Source: Nocardia pneumoniae NBRC 100136
Lineage (GTDB): Bacteria; Actinomycetota; Actinomycetes; Mycobacteriales; Mycobacteriaceae
Length of the DNA: 64,000 bases
Assembly: GCF_000308755.1 (NCBI RefSeq)
Contig: NZ_BAGF01000024.1
Location: forward strand, 1-64,000
Reading direction: 5' to 3'
Shown: positions 8,090 to 18,200 of the stretch, in pieces
How the letters are laid out: every line of letters starts with the position of its first letter
How positions within the stretch are numbered: the stretch's first letter is position 1
The notes under the pieces: generated by a model
What the model saw: only the letters and a program-made list of their open reading frames with translations
Told to the model about the DNA's origin: nothing
Databases searched by the model: none
Position numbers and translations under genes: made by a program

Positions 8090-8920
8090 TCACGGAGCGA
8101 CCGGCTGGAACGGAACGATTTCGTCGTGGCCCGGATAGATCACACCGGCCGACGATTCCGGGACTTCGTTCCACGCGCCCGGGAGGTCGCGCAGCGGCTC
8201 GGAGACCACGAATCGCGCTTCTTCACCCAGCTGGTACAGAACCTCGACCTCGGGATGCAGTGCGCGCAGGGTGGTGATGTCGGTGGAGTAGAACAACGAT
8301 CGCGTCCGCCGTTCGCTGGAATATCGGAAGAACCACATCGACCTGCCGTCGGTGGTCGCGACGGTCATCTGGACCGGGGCGGCGATATCGTGGGCGCGGC
8401 CGACGTCCTCGACGAAACCGACCGCACGGGCGACCGCGCCGAGCGGGTCGTCGAGCAGTCCGAAAGTCAGCGCCAGGAAGAAGAGCAGCTCCGAGTCGGT
8501 GGAACCCTCGATGTCGGGAAAAAGGGAGGGCTCCACCGCGGTGATCAGGTCGCGTTTGGTGTCGTGGAAACCGTTCAGCTCCCCGTTGTGCATCCACAAC
8601 CAGTGGGCGTGCCGGAACGGGTGGCAGTTGCTGCGCTGCACCCTGCTGCCGGTCGACGCGCGCACGTGCGCGAAGAGCAGCGACGTGCGCACCTGCCCCG
8701 CGACTTCGCGCAGGTTCTCGTCGTTCCAGGCGGGTTCGATGTTCTTGAACACCGCCGGTCGCCCGCCCAGGCCGTACCAGCCGATCCCGAAGCCGTCGCC
8801 ATTCGTGGTCGTCGCGCCGAGCCGGGAGTGCAAGCTCTGATCGATCAGCGAATGATTCGGCCGGAACAGCAGCGCCTCGGCCAGGATGGGCTCACCTGAA
8901 TAAGCCATCCACCTGCACAT
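8090..8920 (-). CDS. class II glutamine amidotransferase
   Basis: This 276-aa Ntn-type glutaminase domain begins MCRWMAYSGEP, so removal of Met would expose the catalytic Cys2. Further family blocks are GDGFGIGWYG, FAHVRASTG and MHNGELNGF, which build the glutamine site. There is no fused synthetase domain, as in YafJ/EgtC-type stand-alone enzymes. None of the ergothioneine genes is nearby, so I do not call it EgtC. It is transcribed divergently from the toxin-like operon; the 272 bp between them must hold both promoters. Confidence 0.85.
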   Translation of the reverse strand: MCRWMAYSGEPILAEALLFRPNHSLIDQSLHSRLGATTTNGDGFGIGWYGLGGRPAVFKNIEPAWNDENLREVAGQVRTSLLFAHVRASTGSRVQRSNCHPFRHAHWLWMHNGELNGFHDTKRDLITAVEPSLFPDIEGSTDSELLFFLALTFGLLDDPLGAVARAVGFVEDVGRAHDIAAPVQMTVATTDGRSMWFFRYSSERRTRSLFYSTDITTLRALHPEVEVLYQLGEEARFVVSEPLRDLPGAWNEVPESSAGVIYPGHDEIVPFQPVAP

Positions 8921-9192
8921 CTATCGATTGAAGCAGAACACCCGCCGCTGTGGTTCCAGTTGCTGGATGTCGGCGAAAGCGGGCGGGGTCATGGGCTTGC
9001 CATCGCTGGTAAATACGCCGCATTGCGCCGGGACGCGAAGTGCGAAATCTTGACAGGTTGGGACATTCGGATCCTGACGATTACCGATCAGGCGATTGTG
9101 GGAACTGCTGGTGAACTGCTCGCGGTCGATGTCGCGCGTCGACGCCTCCGGGGCCTCGGCGTGTTCGTCGTTCCCGGAACACGGAGAGCGCC

Positions 9193-10614
9193 GTGACGTG
9201 GGCCGAGGATGAGGATCTCGCCGGGGTGACCGAGCGGATCGCCGATGGGCTGCGTGGGGTGGCCCCGCCCGGGTGGCAGCGGATGGAGGCGTGGTTCGCG
9301 ATGACCGTGGTCGCCGAATCGGCGCTGCTGATGGTCGACGACGGTTTCCGGTCGTTCCGGTGCCCGGTACCGGATGTGGTGTGGGATGCGGTGCGCCGGC
9401 ATCGGCAGGTGTCGGCAGGGGCCGACGGCGGGCCCTGGTGGCGGTTGCTGGTACGCATCGATGCGGACGGTGTCGAGGCCGCCGCCGATTACGGTGAGGT
9501 GCCGTTCCCCGGCGAGCAATTGTTCGCACCGGAGGCCTATCTTGCCGATTTGGAACGCTATCCGCGGGATCGGCTTCCGGTGTGGCTGGCGGCCTACCTC
9601 GGGCGCGGCGAACGTCGAACGCGGCCGCCGCGCGCCGCCGCCGACGCGATGCGCGCGGACCAGCGTGCGGGTTTGCGGGCGGTGGCCGTGGACAACGAAC
9701 TGCCGGAGCTGGCCGTGTTGTGGGCCCGGTGGGCGGTGCTGGCGGCAGCCTTCGTGGCGGTCGGGTCGAAACAGGGACCGCGGGTCGGTCCGTCGGTGGC
9801 CATCTTCGAAAGCGCGGGACGCAGCGGTTCGACGTTGACGCTACTGCCCGGTGACCGGGCCGTGCTGTCGGGTGGCGTGTGGGATGCGCCGGTACTGGAC
9901 GCCGCCTACAACGCCGGTGCTGCGATGCCGGAATTTTTTGCCGGAGCGCCGGACTGGGTGGCCGACCCGGTGCTCAATCCGCGAGCGGCGACCGGTTTGC
10001 TGTCGTTTTGTTACTGGTGGGAGGCCGGTCAGTGGTACCGGGGTGAGTCCGCGCCGATACCGGACTGCGCGCCGGCGCTGCCCGCGGTGTGGACGGTCGG
10101 CACCGTGGCGGGTGTCGTCGGCAACCTGCTGGACGACCGGTCGGGTGGTACGTCGGACGCGGCCGAGTTGCTGGTGTCGGCTGCGCAGGCCGGTGCGGTG
10201 ACTCGCGAGGCGATCGTGCAGGTCTTCGGTGACGGTGACGGCATCGACATCGATGGCGCGATGTTCCAGTTCGTGCTCGCGGATCTGGACGCGAACCACG
10301 CCCAGGGGATCGGCGAAGCGGATGCGCTCGGCCTCGTCCGGGATCACATCCGACGACAGGGTTATGACACGACGGGATATCCGCTGTCGACGTTGCGAGC
10401 CGATCGCATCAGCGTGGGCTGGGTGGTGCGTTCGCCGGTGCCCGACGGCGGGATTGCCTTGGATCGTGCGGTCTTCTATGTCGCCGACGATGGTGTTGTG
10501 GAGCGCTCGACCACGTCGGTGCCGTTGTCGGTGTTCGTCACCGGTTTCGAGCGACGGTTCCGGCTGCGGGGCAGCGGCCGAGCCTGGCCGGAGGGGGCGC
10601 GACGTGGTCGGTGA
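9193..10614 (+). CDS. immunity-like protein of the toxin operon (YezG/DUF600-like N-terminus)
   Basis: The protein is 473 aa and soluble, starting at GTG 9193. Residues 1-140 have the pattern I associate with actinobacterial YezG/DUF600-type immunity proteins: a helical start, a PPGWQRMEAWF strand, a DDGFRSF strand, and near the end a YPRDRLPVWL block. Residues about 150-350 are Ala-rich and unassigned. The C-terminal part (DRISVGWVV, DRAVFYVADDGVVE) looks like a second beta-rich domain. It is first in a tight operon: its stop lies 11 nt inside the WXG gene. An antitoxin or chaperone role is inferred from gene order and a family resemblance I could not test. Confidence 0.6.
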   Translation: MTWAEDEDLAGVTERIADGLRGVAPPGWQRMEAWFAMTVVAESALLMVDDGFRSFRCPVPDVVWDAVRRHRQVSAGADGGPWWRLLVRIDADGVEAAADYGEVPFPGEQLFAPEAYLADLERYPRDRLPVWLAAYLGRGERRTRPPRAAADAMRADQRAGLRAVAVDNELPELAVLWARWAVLAAAFVAVGSKQGPRVGPSVAIFESAGRSGSTLTLLPGDRAVLSGGVWDAPVLDAAYNAGAAMPEFFAGAPDWVADPVLNPRAATGLLSFCYWWEAGQWYRGESAPIPDCAPALPAVWTVGTVAGVVGNLLDDRSGGTSDAAELLVSAAQAGAVTREAIVQVFGDGDGIDIDGAMFQFVLADLDANHAQGIGEADALGLVRDHIRRQGYDTTGYPLSTLRADRISVGWVVRSPVPDGGIALDRAVFYVADDGVVERSTTSVPLSVFVTGFERRFRLRGSGRAWPEGARRGR

Positions 10615-12226
10615 AGTTCGGCTGGATCCGGACAGCCTGCGAAATCGGGGAGCGCGGCTGGCCGAACTCGGAGACCGCGTCGGGCAAACCTATGCGGGAC
10701 TGCGCGATTCCCTGGCGCGCGCCGAAGGCAGTTGGGGAGATGACGATCTGGGTGTCGCGTTCGCCAAGGAGTTCAAGCCGCACGCCGACCGGTTGCTGGC
10801 CAATCTGCGGGCGATGCAGGAGAGCCTGCACGGTACGGCCGCCGGAATAGTGGACGCCGCAAGCCAATTCGAAGTGCAGGACAGGTACGGCGCCAGCCGC
10901 GTCGGCACTGCTGCCGACGACCTGGACCCGATCGGCGCGCCGGCGCCGCCCAGCCCGAACGGCAGCGCGGGCACGTCCTCGCCCGCGGGCGTACAGGCGC
11001 CTGCCACGTCCGATCCCGCGGCACCCGCTCCGGCAGCGACTGACCCGGCGTGTCCCGCCGATCCCGTGGCGACTTTTCCGGCAGCCGCGGACCCGGTGTA
11101 TCCCACGGACCGGGCTACCTCTACCGAGCGACCCAACCCCGGCGGGTCGCGGACACCGGACGCGTCCGCGGCACGCTCCACGCCGGAGGGCGGTCCGCAA
11201 CGGGATCGCCCGGATCGCGCAGCGGGCCGAGAGGGAGACCGGGGAGTAAGCGGACCCGGCAGCGGTAACTCCGGCAAGCCTGCCGGAGACTCCGGTCGCC
11301 GTCCCCCGGCGTCCGCGGTGTTCCCCCCGGCCGCCACCCGGGATGCACCCCGAGCCCAAGCCGGGCGGCAGGCAGGGGCCAGCCCATCGGACGGTGTGGG
11401 ACGGCGCGACACCCCGTGGTCCGGGCCGCCCAGAACGGGCGGACCACCCGCCGGTGCCGAGCCGAGGCCCGCAGGCCCTCGGTTCCGTTCTCCGCCGCGG
11501 ACGCAGAATCCCGCCGACGAGTCGCCGCGCGAGCGCGATCGGCATCGCACCGCCGCGCGCCCGGTTACCAATCCCGTGGTCGGCTGGCTGGCGCGGACCC
11601 TGGCCGAGCATCACGACGTGCGGGTGGCCGGATTCGATACCCCCGGCTTGCAGGTGCCGGTCATGCGGGCATTCGTGGCCGCTGTGGACCGTGTGCTCAC
11701 CGACTACCCGGTGATCGCGCTGGACGTCGTCGCGGTGGCAGAGCTCGATGCCGAATCGAGGCCGGTGTGGTGGAGTCCCGAACCACGCGATACGCGGGGC
11801 ACTGGCGCCGGTCGGTCGATCACCCTCGACCAGCGGACCGCGCAGGAACCGAGACGACCGACCGCAACGTCGGAGTCCGACGCCGAGTCGGCGGAGCCGG
11901 AAATCTACCTGGCGACGCTCCGCGCATTCGGCCGGGCACTCGACTTCGCCGGTGGCGGTCTCGCAGGCAGGCAGGCGCAGCGCGTCCTGATCGCGGAGTA
12001 CCTGCGACTGGAGGCGGGACGGACCAGCACACTCGCCGAGGTGGTGAGCGGTTACCGGCGCTGGCGTGCCGAGTTGACCGGCGACGCCGCGGACGCAGGC
12101 GGATTCGACGGGAGCCGGGCCGTCGGCGCCGCGTTCGCCGATGTCGTGCTGCGCGGCGACGAGGCCAGCATTCAGGCGCGAGCACTGCACGCGGTGCTGG
12201 TCGACGCGACGTCGCGGCGGGAGTAG
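10604..12226 (+). CDS. WXG100-type protein with Pro-rich linker and degenerate zincin-like C-terminus
   Basis: The protein is 540 aa. Residues 1-95 are a helical hairpin with GSWGDDDLG at the turn, as in WXG100/EspC-type ESX substrates. Residues 100-320 are a Pro/Ala/Thr linker containing one TPWSG motif (T270). The C-terminal domain (about 325-540) runs NPVVGWLA, VAGFDTPG and TLRAFGRALDFAGG. Related zincin domains, as I recall them, carry HExxH just before LDxxGG. Here those positions read RAFGR, so the metal site looks lost. GTG 10604 has an SD-like GGAGGGGG at 10590-10597 and overlaps the previous gene. Its stop is 3 nt before the giant gene, so it is probably a co-secreted partner or adaptor for that protein. 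Confidence 0.75.
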   Translation: MVGEVRLDPDSLRNRGARLAELGDRVGQTYAGLRDSLARAEGSWGDDDLGVAFAKEFKPHADRLLANLRAMQESLHGTAAGIVDAASQFEVQDRYGASRVGTAADDLDPIGAPAPPSPNGSAGTSSPAGVQAPATSDPAAPAPAATDPACPADPVATFPAAADPVYPTDRATSTERPNPGGSRTPDASAARSTPEGGPQRDRPDRAAGREGDRGVSGPGSGNSGKPAGDSGRRPPASAVFPPAATRDAPRAQAGRQAGASPSDGVGRRDTPWSGPPRTGGPPAGAEPRPAGPRFRSPPRTQNPADESPRERDRHRTAARPVTNPVVGWLARTLAEHHDVRVAGFDTPGLQVPVMRAFVAAVDRVLTDYPVIALDVVAVAELDAESRPVWWSPEPRDTRGTGAGRSITLDQRTAQEPRRPTATSESDAESAEPEIYLATLRAFGRALDFAGGGLAGRQAQRVLIAEYLRLEAGRTSTLAEVVSGYRRWRAELTGDAADAGGFDGSRAVGAAFADVVLRGDEASIQARALHAVLVDATSRRE

Positions 12227-12229
12227 ACG

Positions 12230-15200
12230 GTGCCCGTGGACAGTTCGTGGTCGCTGAATCCGGTCGTGGAGCTGCGCAGATTGTTCGAGGGTTTGCCGCC
12301 CGTGGTGCGGCGCCCGATCGAACTGGTGGTCTTCGGTGGAGACCTGCCGCGCGCCGACGTGTCCGGGATGCGGTGGATGGCCGCGGAGCTGCGGGCCAAG
12401 GCCGCCGCCATGAACGGTCACGCGGAAGACACGAAAAACCTCCTCGCGCAAGAGGAGTCGCTCGGCGCGCTGGGTGACCGAGTGCGCGAGGTGTTGCATC
12501 TGCACCGAGAGGGCGCGGCCAGGCTGCGGGAGGAAGCACTGGCCTTGGCCGATCAAGCGCACGCGGCCGCCAACGATGCGGAGAAGACGCTGTGCGTGAT
12601 GTTCGCTTTCGGCGTCGAGCTGGCCTGGCGCATCATCACGACGGTGTCGGCAGCCGCCGCGGCCGGTCCGGCCGGACAGGTCGCGGCGGCTCCCGTGGTG
12701 GAGTCGATGCTGATCGAGGGCCGAGGCAAGGTCGCGCTGATGCGCGCGGGCCTGGAGCAGGCCTACAAGGCGGGCGCGGCGAAAACGGCGGCTCGGCTGT
12801 CGGCGTTGGGGCCGCACCGGTTCGTTCTCGCGGTAGGCACGGCCGCCGCGCTGCCCGCGGGTGTGGATTTCGGCGTACAGCTCGGGCAAGTCTGGTCCGG
12901 CGACCGGAACCCGACCGTCAAGGGACCGAACGGAGAGAACCCGAGGGGCATCGATCTGAAGTCGGTCGAAGCCGCGGCAGTGTCGGGCGCCGGGGGTGCG
13001 GTGGGCGGCATGGCCGCGGGCATGCTCGCGCCCAAGGTGGTTCCCCGGCTGGAGACCAACCGCTCGGCGCTCGGGCTGGTGCAAGGGGTCGCGGGCGCGA
13101 TGTCCGGTTTGGGTGCGGCGGCATTGATCACGGGCTGGCCGGAACACTTCGAAGACGTCCTGGCGTCGCTGCTCAGCGGCGGATTCGCCGGAGTCGTCGA
13201 TGTCCACGGTGGCGCCCACCCGGGTATCGGTTCCCCGATCAGCGAGGTGGTCGACGGCGGCGGGGCCTATGTCCCTCCGGATCCTTCCACGGTGAGCCTC
13301 AGCAAGGATGCCGTGATGCGGCTGGCGGGGGCTCCGCAGGGTATGGAATCGCTGACGCCTACTCTGCCTGCATTGGGCGACAGCAACGGCGGCACCATCC
13401 CGCAGCTCGCGGACTGGGCCGCGCCCGGCGACGCAACGGGTGCCGGAGCAGCGCAGCCTGAAGGGAACCTGGTTTCGTCCGGCCCACCGGGAGCGACGGG
13501 CGATGGGCAGCACGAGCCGGATGAGGCCCGAGACCCGGCGCGGCGCCTCGCCGATTCGGGATCGGGTGAGCAGGCTCCGGCCCCGGATGAACACCCGAAC
13601 GGTCGGACGGGGGCAGACACGCAACCGGATGAGCCCGATTCGCCTGCGCGGCAAGGCGACCGGGCAGCCGCCGACCATGCTGGCGATCGAGAGCCCGGTG
13701 TAGACCTTCCCGCCGGTGGCGAGGAGCCCTCCGGTGGGGGCGCGCAGGCCGGTGCGGATGTGCAGGGCGGTAGTGGCGCTGCGCAGACCGGTGATCCTGC
13801 GCAGGCCGATGATGATGCGCGGGATGGTGCTCGCGCGCATGGCAGTGATGGTGCGCATGGCGGTGGCGGGCACGATGGCGGCGGTGCGCGGGCCGGTGGC
13901 GTTGGCAATGCGCAAACCGGGGACGGCGGGCAGACCGGCGGTGCGCAAGCTGACAGTGGGCAGGCCGGTGGTGGTGCACACGGCGCTGGCGGTGGAGACA
14001 ATGCGAACGCCGGTGGTGCTCACGGTGCTCGTGGCGCGCAGGGTGCCGGTGGTATCGCTTCCGGCGCGGTGTTGTCGAGCACAGGTGGCGACAACTCCGG
14101 TTCGCAACCGCGGCATTCGGCAGCTGACGGCGACGACGACGCGCATGCGGTCAGTGGCGGCCGGAACGCCCGGGCTCCGATCGGAGACGGTGTGGCTGGG
14201 CACGAGCCGGCGGTTGCGCGGCCGGGGCCGGGGGCGGCGAAGGTCGATTCACCGGTGGAGGTGGGCAATGCGTCCGGCCGCCACGGTGCTGGTGGTGCGG
14301 GCCCGGCCCGAGTTACGGCGCCGAAGCACGCGGACGTACCGCCGGTGCACGAACCGCCGGCCGTGGAGCACGCCAAGGATGCGCTGCCCGCTGACGCTCG
14401 CCCGTCCGTGCACGACCGACCAGACCGCCCGGCGGAGGAGCTGGCACAGGAGCTGGTGGGGTTGCCCTCGGCGGATCCAGCGACGAAACAGGACCTTACC
14501 GTCGAGCAGCAGACGCAGTTCAAGGCTGCGGCGAAGAAGGCGCTGGCGTTGTATCGGCAGCGGCAGGAGGAGCTGGCCGGGGAGTCGTGGGAACAGCGCA
14601 GGCACGCGATGGAGCACGGTGATCGGGCCGAGTCGCTGCTGCGATACATCGACGCGATGCGCGAGGGTACCGGGAAGACGCCGCGGTGGAATCAGATCAA
14701 AGCGTTCCTGCTCGGCGAGCACGGGTTCATGCGTCAGATGGGTACAGGCCAGGGCAAGTCCATGGTCGGTGCGCTGGATACGTTGCGGCAATTGTCGCGC
14801 GGGGAGCCAGTGGAGCAGGCGAGCGGCAAGCCGGTGCGGGTCCACCATGTGATCACCACGACCGAGGTGCTGGCCAACGAGGGGGTCCGGGAATTCGCGC
14901 CGATGCTGCGCAGTCTCGGGTACGAGGTGGCGCGCTGGGATCCGCATAACCCGCCGGGCGAGGTGGACCGCCCGACCGTGTACTACATGACCTACGACGA
15001 GCGCGCGACCGCCGAGCTGTTCGACCGGCCGCCGCCGGGGAAGACCGCGACCATCGATGAGGCGGACGCGGTGCTGGTGCACAACCAGACGGTGCACTAC
15101 CAGTCCGAGGGACAGCGGGAGCTCGCCTCCGAGGTGGAGGCCGCCGGGGTGTACCGGGTGCGTGACTTCCTGAAAGCCGTGTTGCGCAGCCGAACCACGT

Positions 15201-18200
15201 CGGCGAAGGACCTGTCGGTGCATCTGGAAGAGGCACTCCACGATGGGCCGTTGACGGCGGAGGAGGCCGGGGCGGTACGAGCGCTGTCGGCGGAGGAGGT
15301 CGGGGCGGCGCGGACGCTGACGGCGCGGTTGCTGCGCGAGCAACCCGAGCAGTGCCTCGACACGGTGAGTCGGTTGTGGGAACGCTACGCCGGACGGAAA
15401 TTCACCGCCGAGGAAACCGAGATGGCCCGGGCCTTCCTGGACGTCAAGGCGGGCCGGTTGAAACTGAATCGGGATTTCCAGGTCTTCGGACACGATTCCG
15501 AGAAGAAGGTACAGATTCTGGACGAGTACGGGAAGCCGCGAAGCGATCCGAAGATCGGCACCGAGAGCCGGTGGTTCGGGGGCCGCCACAAAATGGTGGA
15601 GGCAATGTTCGGCGCCCCGGTGTATTCCGATGGGACGGGATCGAAACAGGTCACCGTGGAGGACGTACTCGGCGGGTACGAACAATTGCATCTGATGTCG
15701 GGCACGCTGGAGCGGACCGCGGCGGAGATCAAGGAGAATTTCCCGGTCGAGGGTGGTTTGGCGAAGGTGGAGGACTTCGGCCGGTCGAAACTGGTGGGGG
15801 AGGAGGATCGGATCTTCCTCACCGAGCCGGAGAAATTGCGGGACGCGGTGGACCGGGTGCGGCAGTTGCAGGCCGAGGGGCGGCCGGTGCTGGTGATCTG
15901 CCCGTTCAACGATCTGGCTCGGAAATTCTCGCTGATGCTGACCAAGGCGGACGTGGAACACCATGCGATCGACGCCCGGTGGTTCGCCGAGCACCGCGAC
16001 AACAATGCCGCCGAGGAACACCTGCTGTCGATCAAGGACACCGCGGGCGTCCGGGGCGCGGTAACCGTCGGCACGGGGATGCTCGGCAGAGGTTTCGACG
16101 TGTCGATCAGCGACGAGGTCGATCAGCTGGGCGGGGTGCACGCGCACATGCTGGGGCGCTCGCCGACCAATCCGGACGAGGACCATCAGTGGTCGGCGCG
16201 CGCGGGCCGCAATGGCCGCAACGGCAGCTTCTGTTTCAACGTGGCCGCATCCGACCGCCTCTACACCGAGGCGCAGCAGCACGGTGCGCGGGTCGCCGTC
16301 ACCCACTATCGGGCCGCGGTGGCCAAGCACGCCGAGGCCACCGCCGAATACAGCGAAGCGGTCCGCCAGGTGGGCAATACGGATGCGGCGCAACCGGGAC
16401 AGGCCGTGCAGGCGGCGCGGACGAAGGTCGCGGCCACCGCGGCCGATGTCGCCGCGGCCGAGCGGGAGATGCGCAGCCTGACGTCTCCGCTGCAGAACGA
16501 CGCGGCCGACCGCATGTATCTGGAGCGTGCGATGCGCCGCGCCAACCAGGCCCATGCGCCTCCCACCGCAGGAGCTCCCGCTACCGCCTCGCCCCCGACC
16601 ACCACCGCCGCGGGCCTCCTCGACACCGGGCCGGGCACCGCCCAGAGCGCGGGTGTCGGCCAGGCCGGGGCAGACACCGGCCGAGCCGGGGCGGATACCG
16701 ACCGTGTCGGGGCGGATATCGACCGTGTCGGGGCGGATATGGACCGTCCCACGATGGAGGCCGTGCACGCCGGGCCTGACGTCGTCCAGCCGCACCTGCG
16801 GGGGGACCGGTTCGCGCGGCTTGCCGGATGGCTGGGGATCCCAGCATCGGTCCAGGCGGCCGCGGCTGTGTTCGACACCGACGATGACGACGACCCGTTG
16901 AGCCGACTGCTGGAACGAGCAGGCGTCTCCTCCGCTGCCGTTGAAGCGCTGAACCAGCACCTCGACCACGCCCCGCCCGCGGCGGTGCTGCGGGCGGACA
17001 CCCTCACCGACGAGCAAGCGCTGAACAATCTGACGCCGCAGCGCAACCGGCTTGCCGCCGAACTCGGCTGGGAATCCGCCCAGGTCGGCGGCGCGGAGGG
17101 CGTGCGCCAGGTCGGCGCCGCCGTCGACACGGCCCGCGCAGAGCTGGCGGCCCTGCTGGAGGTTCCCGCCACCGAGGTGAACGCCGCTACCGTCCGCGAC
17201 GTGCTCGCCGACGCGATCGCCCGCCTGCTCACCCGCACCGAAACCGCCGACGATCCGGCCACCGAACTCGTCGTTTTCGCCGCCTCCAGCTACCTGGCCG
17301 TCGCCGCCCTGCTCGACCTCGCCGTCGCCATCCACCAGCGCAGCCCGAAGAGCTGCGTCAACAACGGCGTGACGATGATGCGGGTGCTGTACCCCGACAA
17401 CGAGCACGCCTACCACATGCCGGACGACATGCCACTGCGGGGCCACGACGCCAAAGACACCGAGCGGGCCTTCGGCGGTGCCTTCCGGGCATTCGGGTCG
17501 CTGGACGAGGCCGCCGAAACCCTGAAAGACCGGCCCGGCGGTAGCCAGGCGCTGGTCTACAAGTGGCTGAACAAGGGGCAAGTCGAAAGCCACCTGGTGC
17601 TGCTGGTCAACGACAGTGACCGGGCAGATGCCCCGAACCTGGTCGTCCTGGACATCGCGGCTGCCCCCGGAGAGGCTCCGATCACCCCGGCGGATCTGGC
17701 TGGCCGGCCAGCGCTATTGAACAAGGCAGTCCCGTTCCAGCAGTGGCGGCGCGAGCAGCAAGCGTTCGTCGACCGACTGAAGGAGGCCGATCGCGGCGTT
17801 TTCGCCATCGAGTTCGACAACAAGGGCGAACCCCTCGCCCGCCTTTCGGCAACACAGCGTTCCGCTGTCGCCGCCCAGAACCCCGGGCTCCCGCCACCAT
17901 CGCTCTGGTCGAGTCGTGCCCCACCGCTGCGGCGGAACGAGTTCGCGCTCGCCGGCTATCGCCCGCCCGGCGACGGCTCGTCACCGGACAGCTCGGTCCC
18001 GGCCGATACGAGCGAACCGGACACGGTGTCGTCGAACGTCGGCTCCGGTCCGGCGATGCCGCACGACGAGCCGGAAACTCGCGGCACGGACGCGGATTAC
18101 ATGGACGGCCGCATCGGTAGCAGGCCACCGGCGGGACGCGACCGCGAGCCGACCTGGTACGAGCGCATTGCGGCGGGTTTCACTGCGGCCGATGCGGAGA

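Noticed and set aside
8090..8920. naming the class II amidotransferase EgtC
   Set aside because: No egtA, egtB, egtD or egtE neighbour is present, and stand-alone YafJ-type homologues look the same.
9050..9080. TTGACA at 9050-9055 as promoter of the toxin-like operon
   Set aside because: No TANNNT-like hexamer lies 16-19 nt downstream.
8960..9196. 78-codon TTG-started frame whose stop overlaps the GTG of the immunity-like gene (GTGA)
   Set aside because: The overlap is attractive, but the sequence has no ribosome site or domain and its composition does not look coding; kept only as a note.
10538..14203. 1221-codon open frame on the minus strand
   Set aside because: It is antisense to the WXG and giant genes, Arg/Pro-rich and without domains; a by-product of high GC3.
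14249..17593. 1114-codon open frame on the minus strand
   Set aside because: It is exactly antisense to the SecA-like and Tox-PL modules, which have clear motifs on the plus strand.
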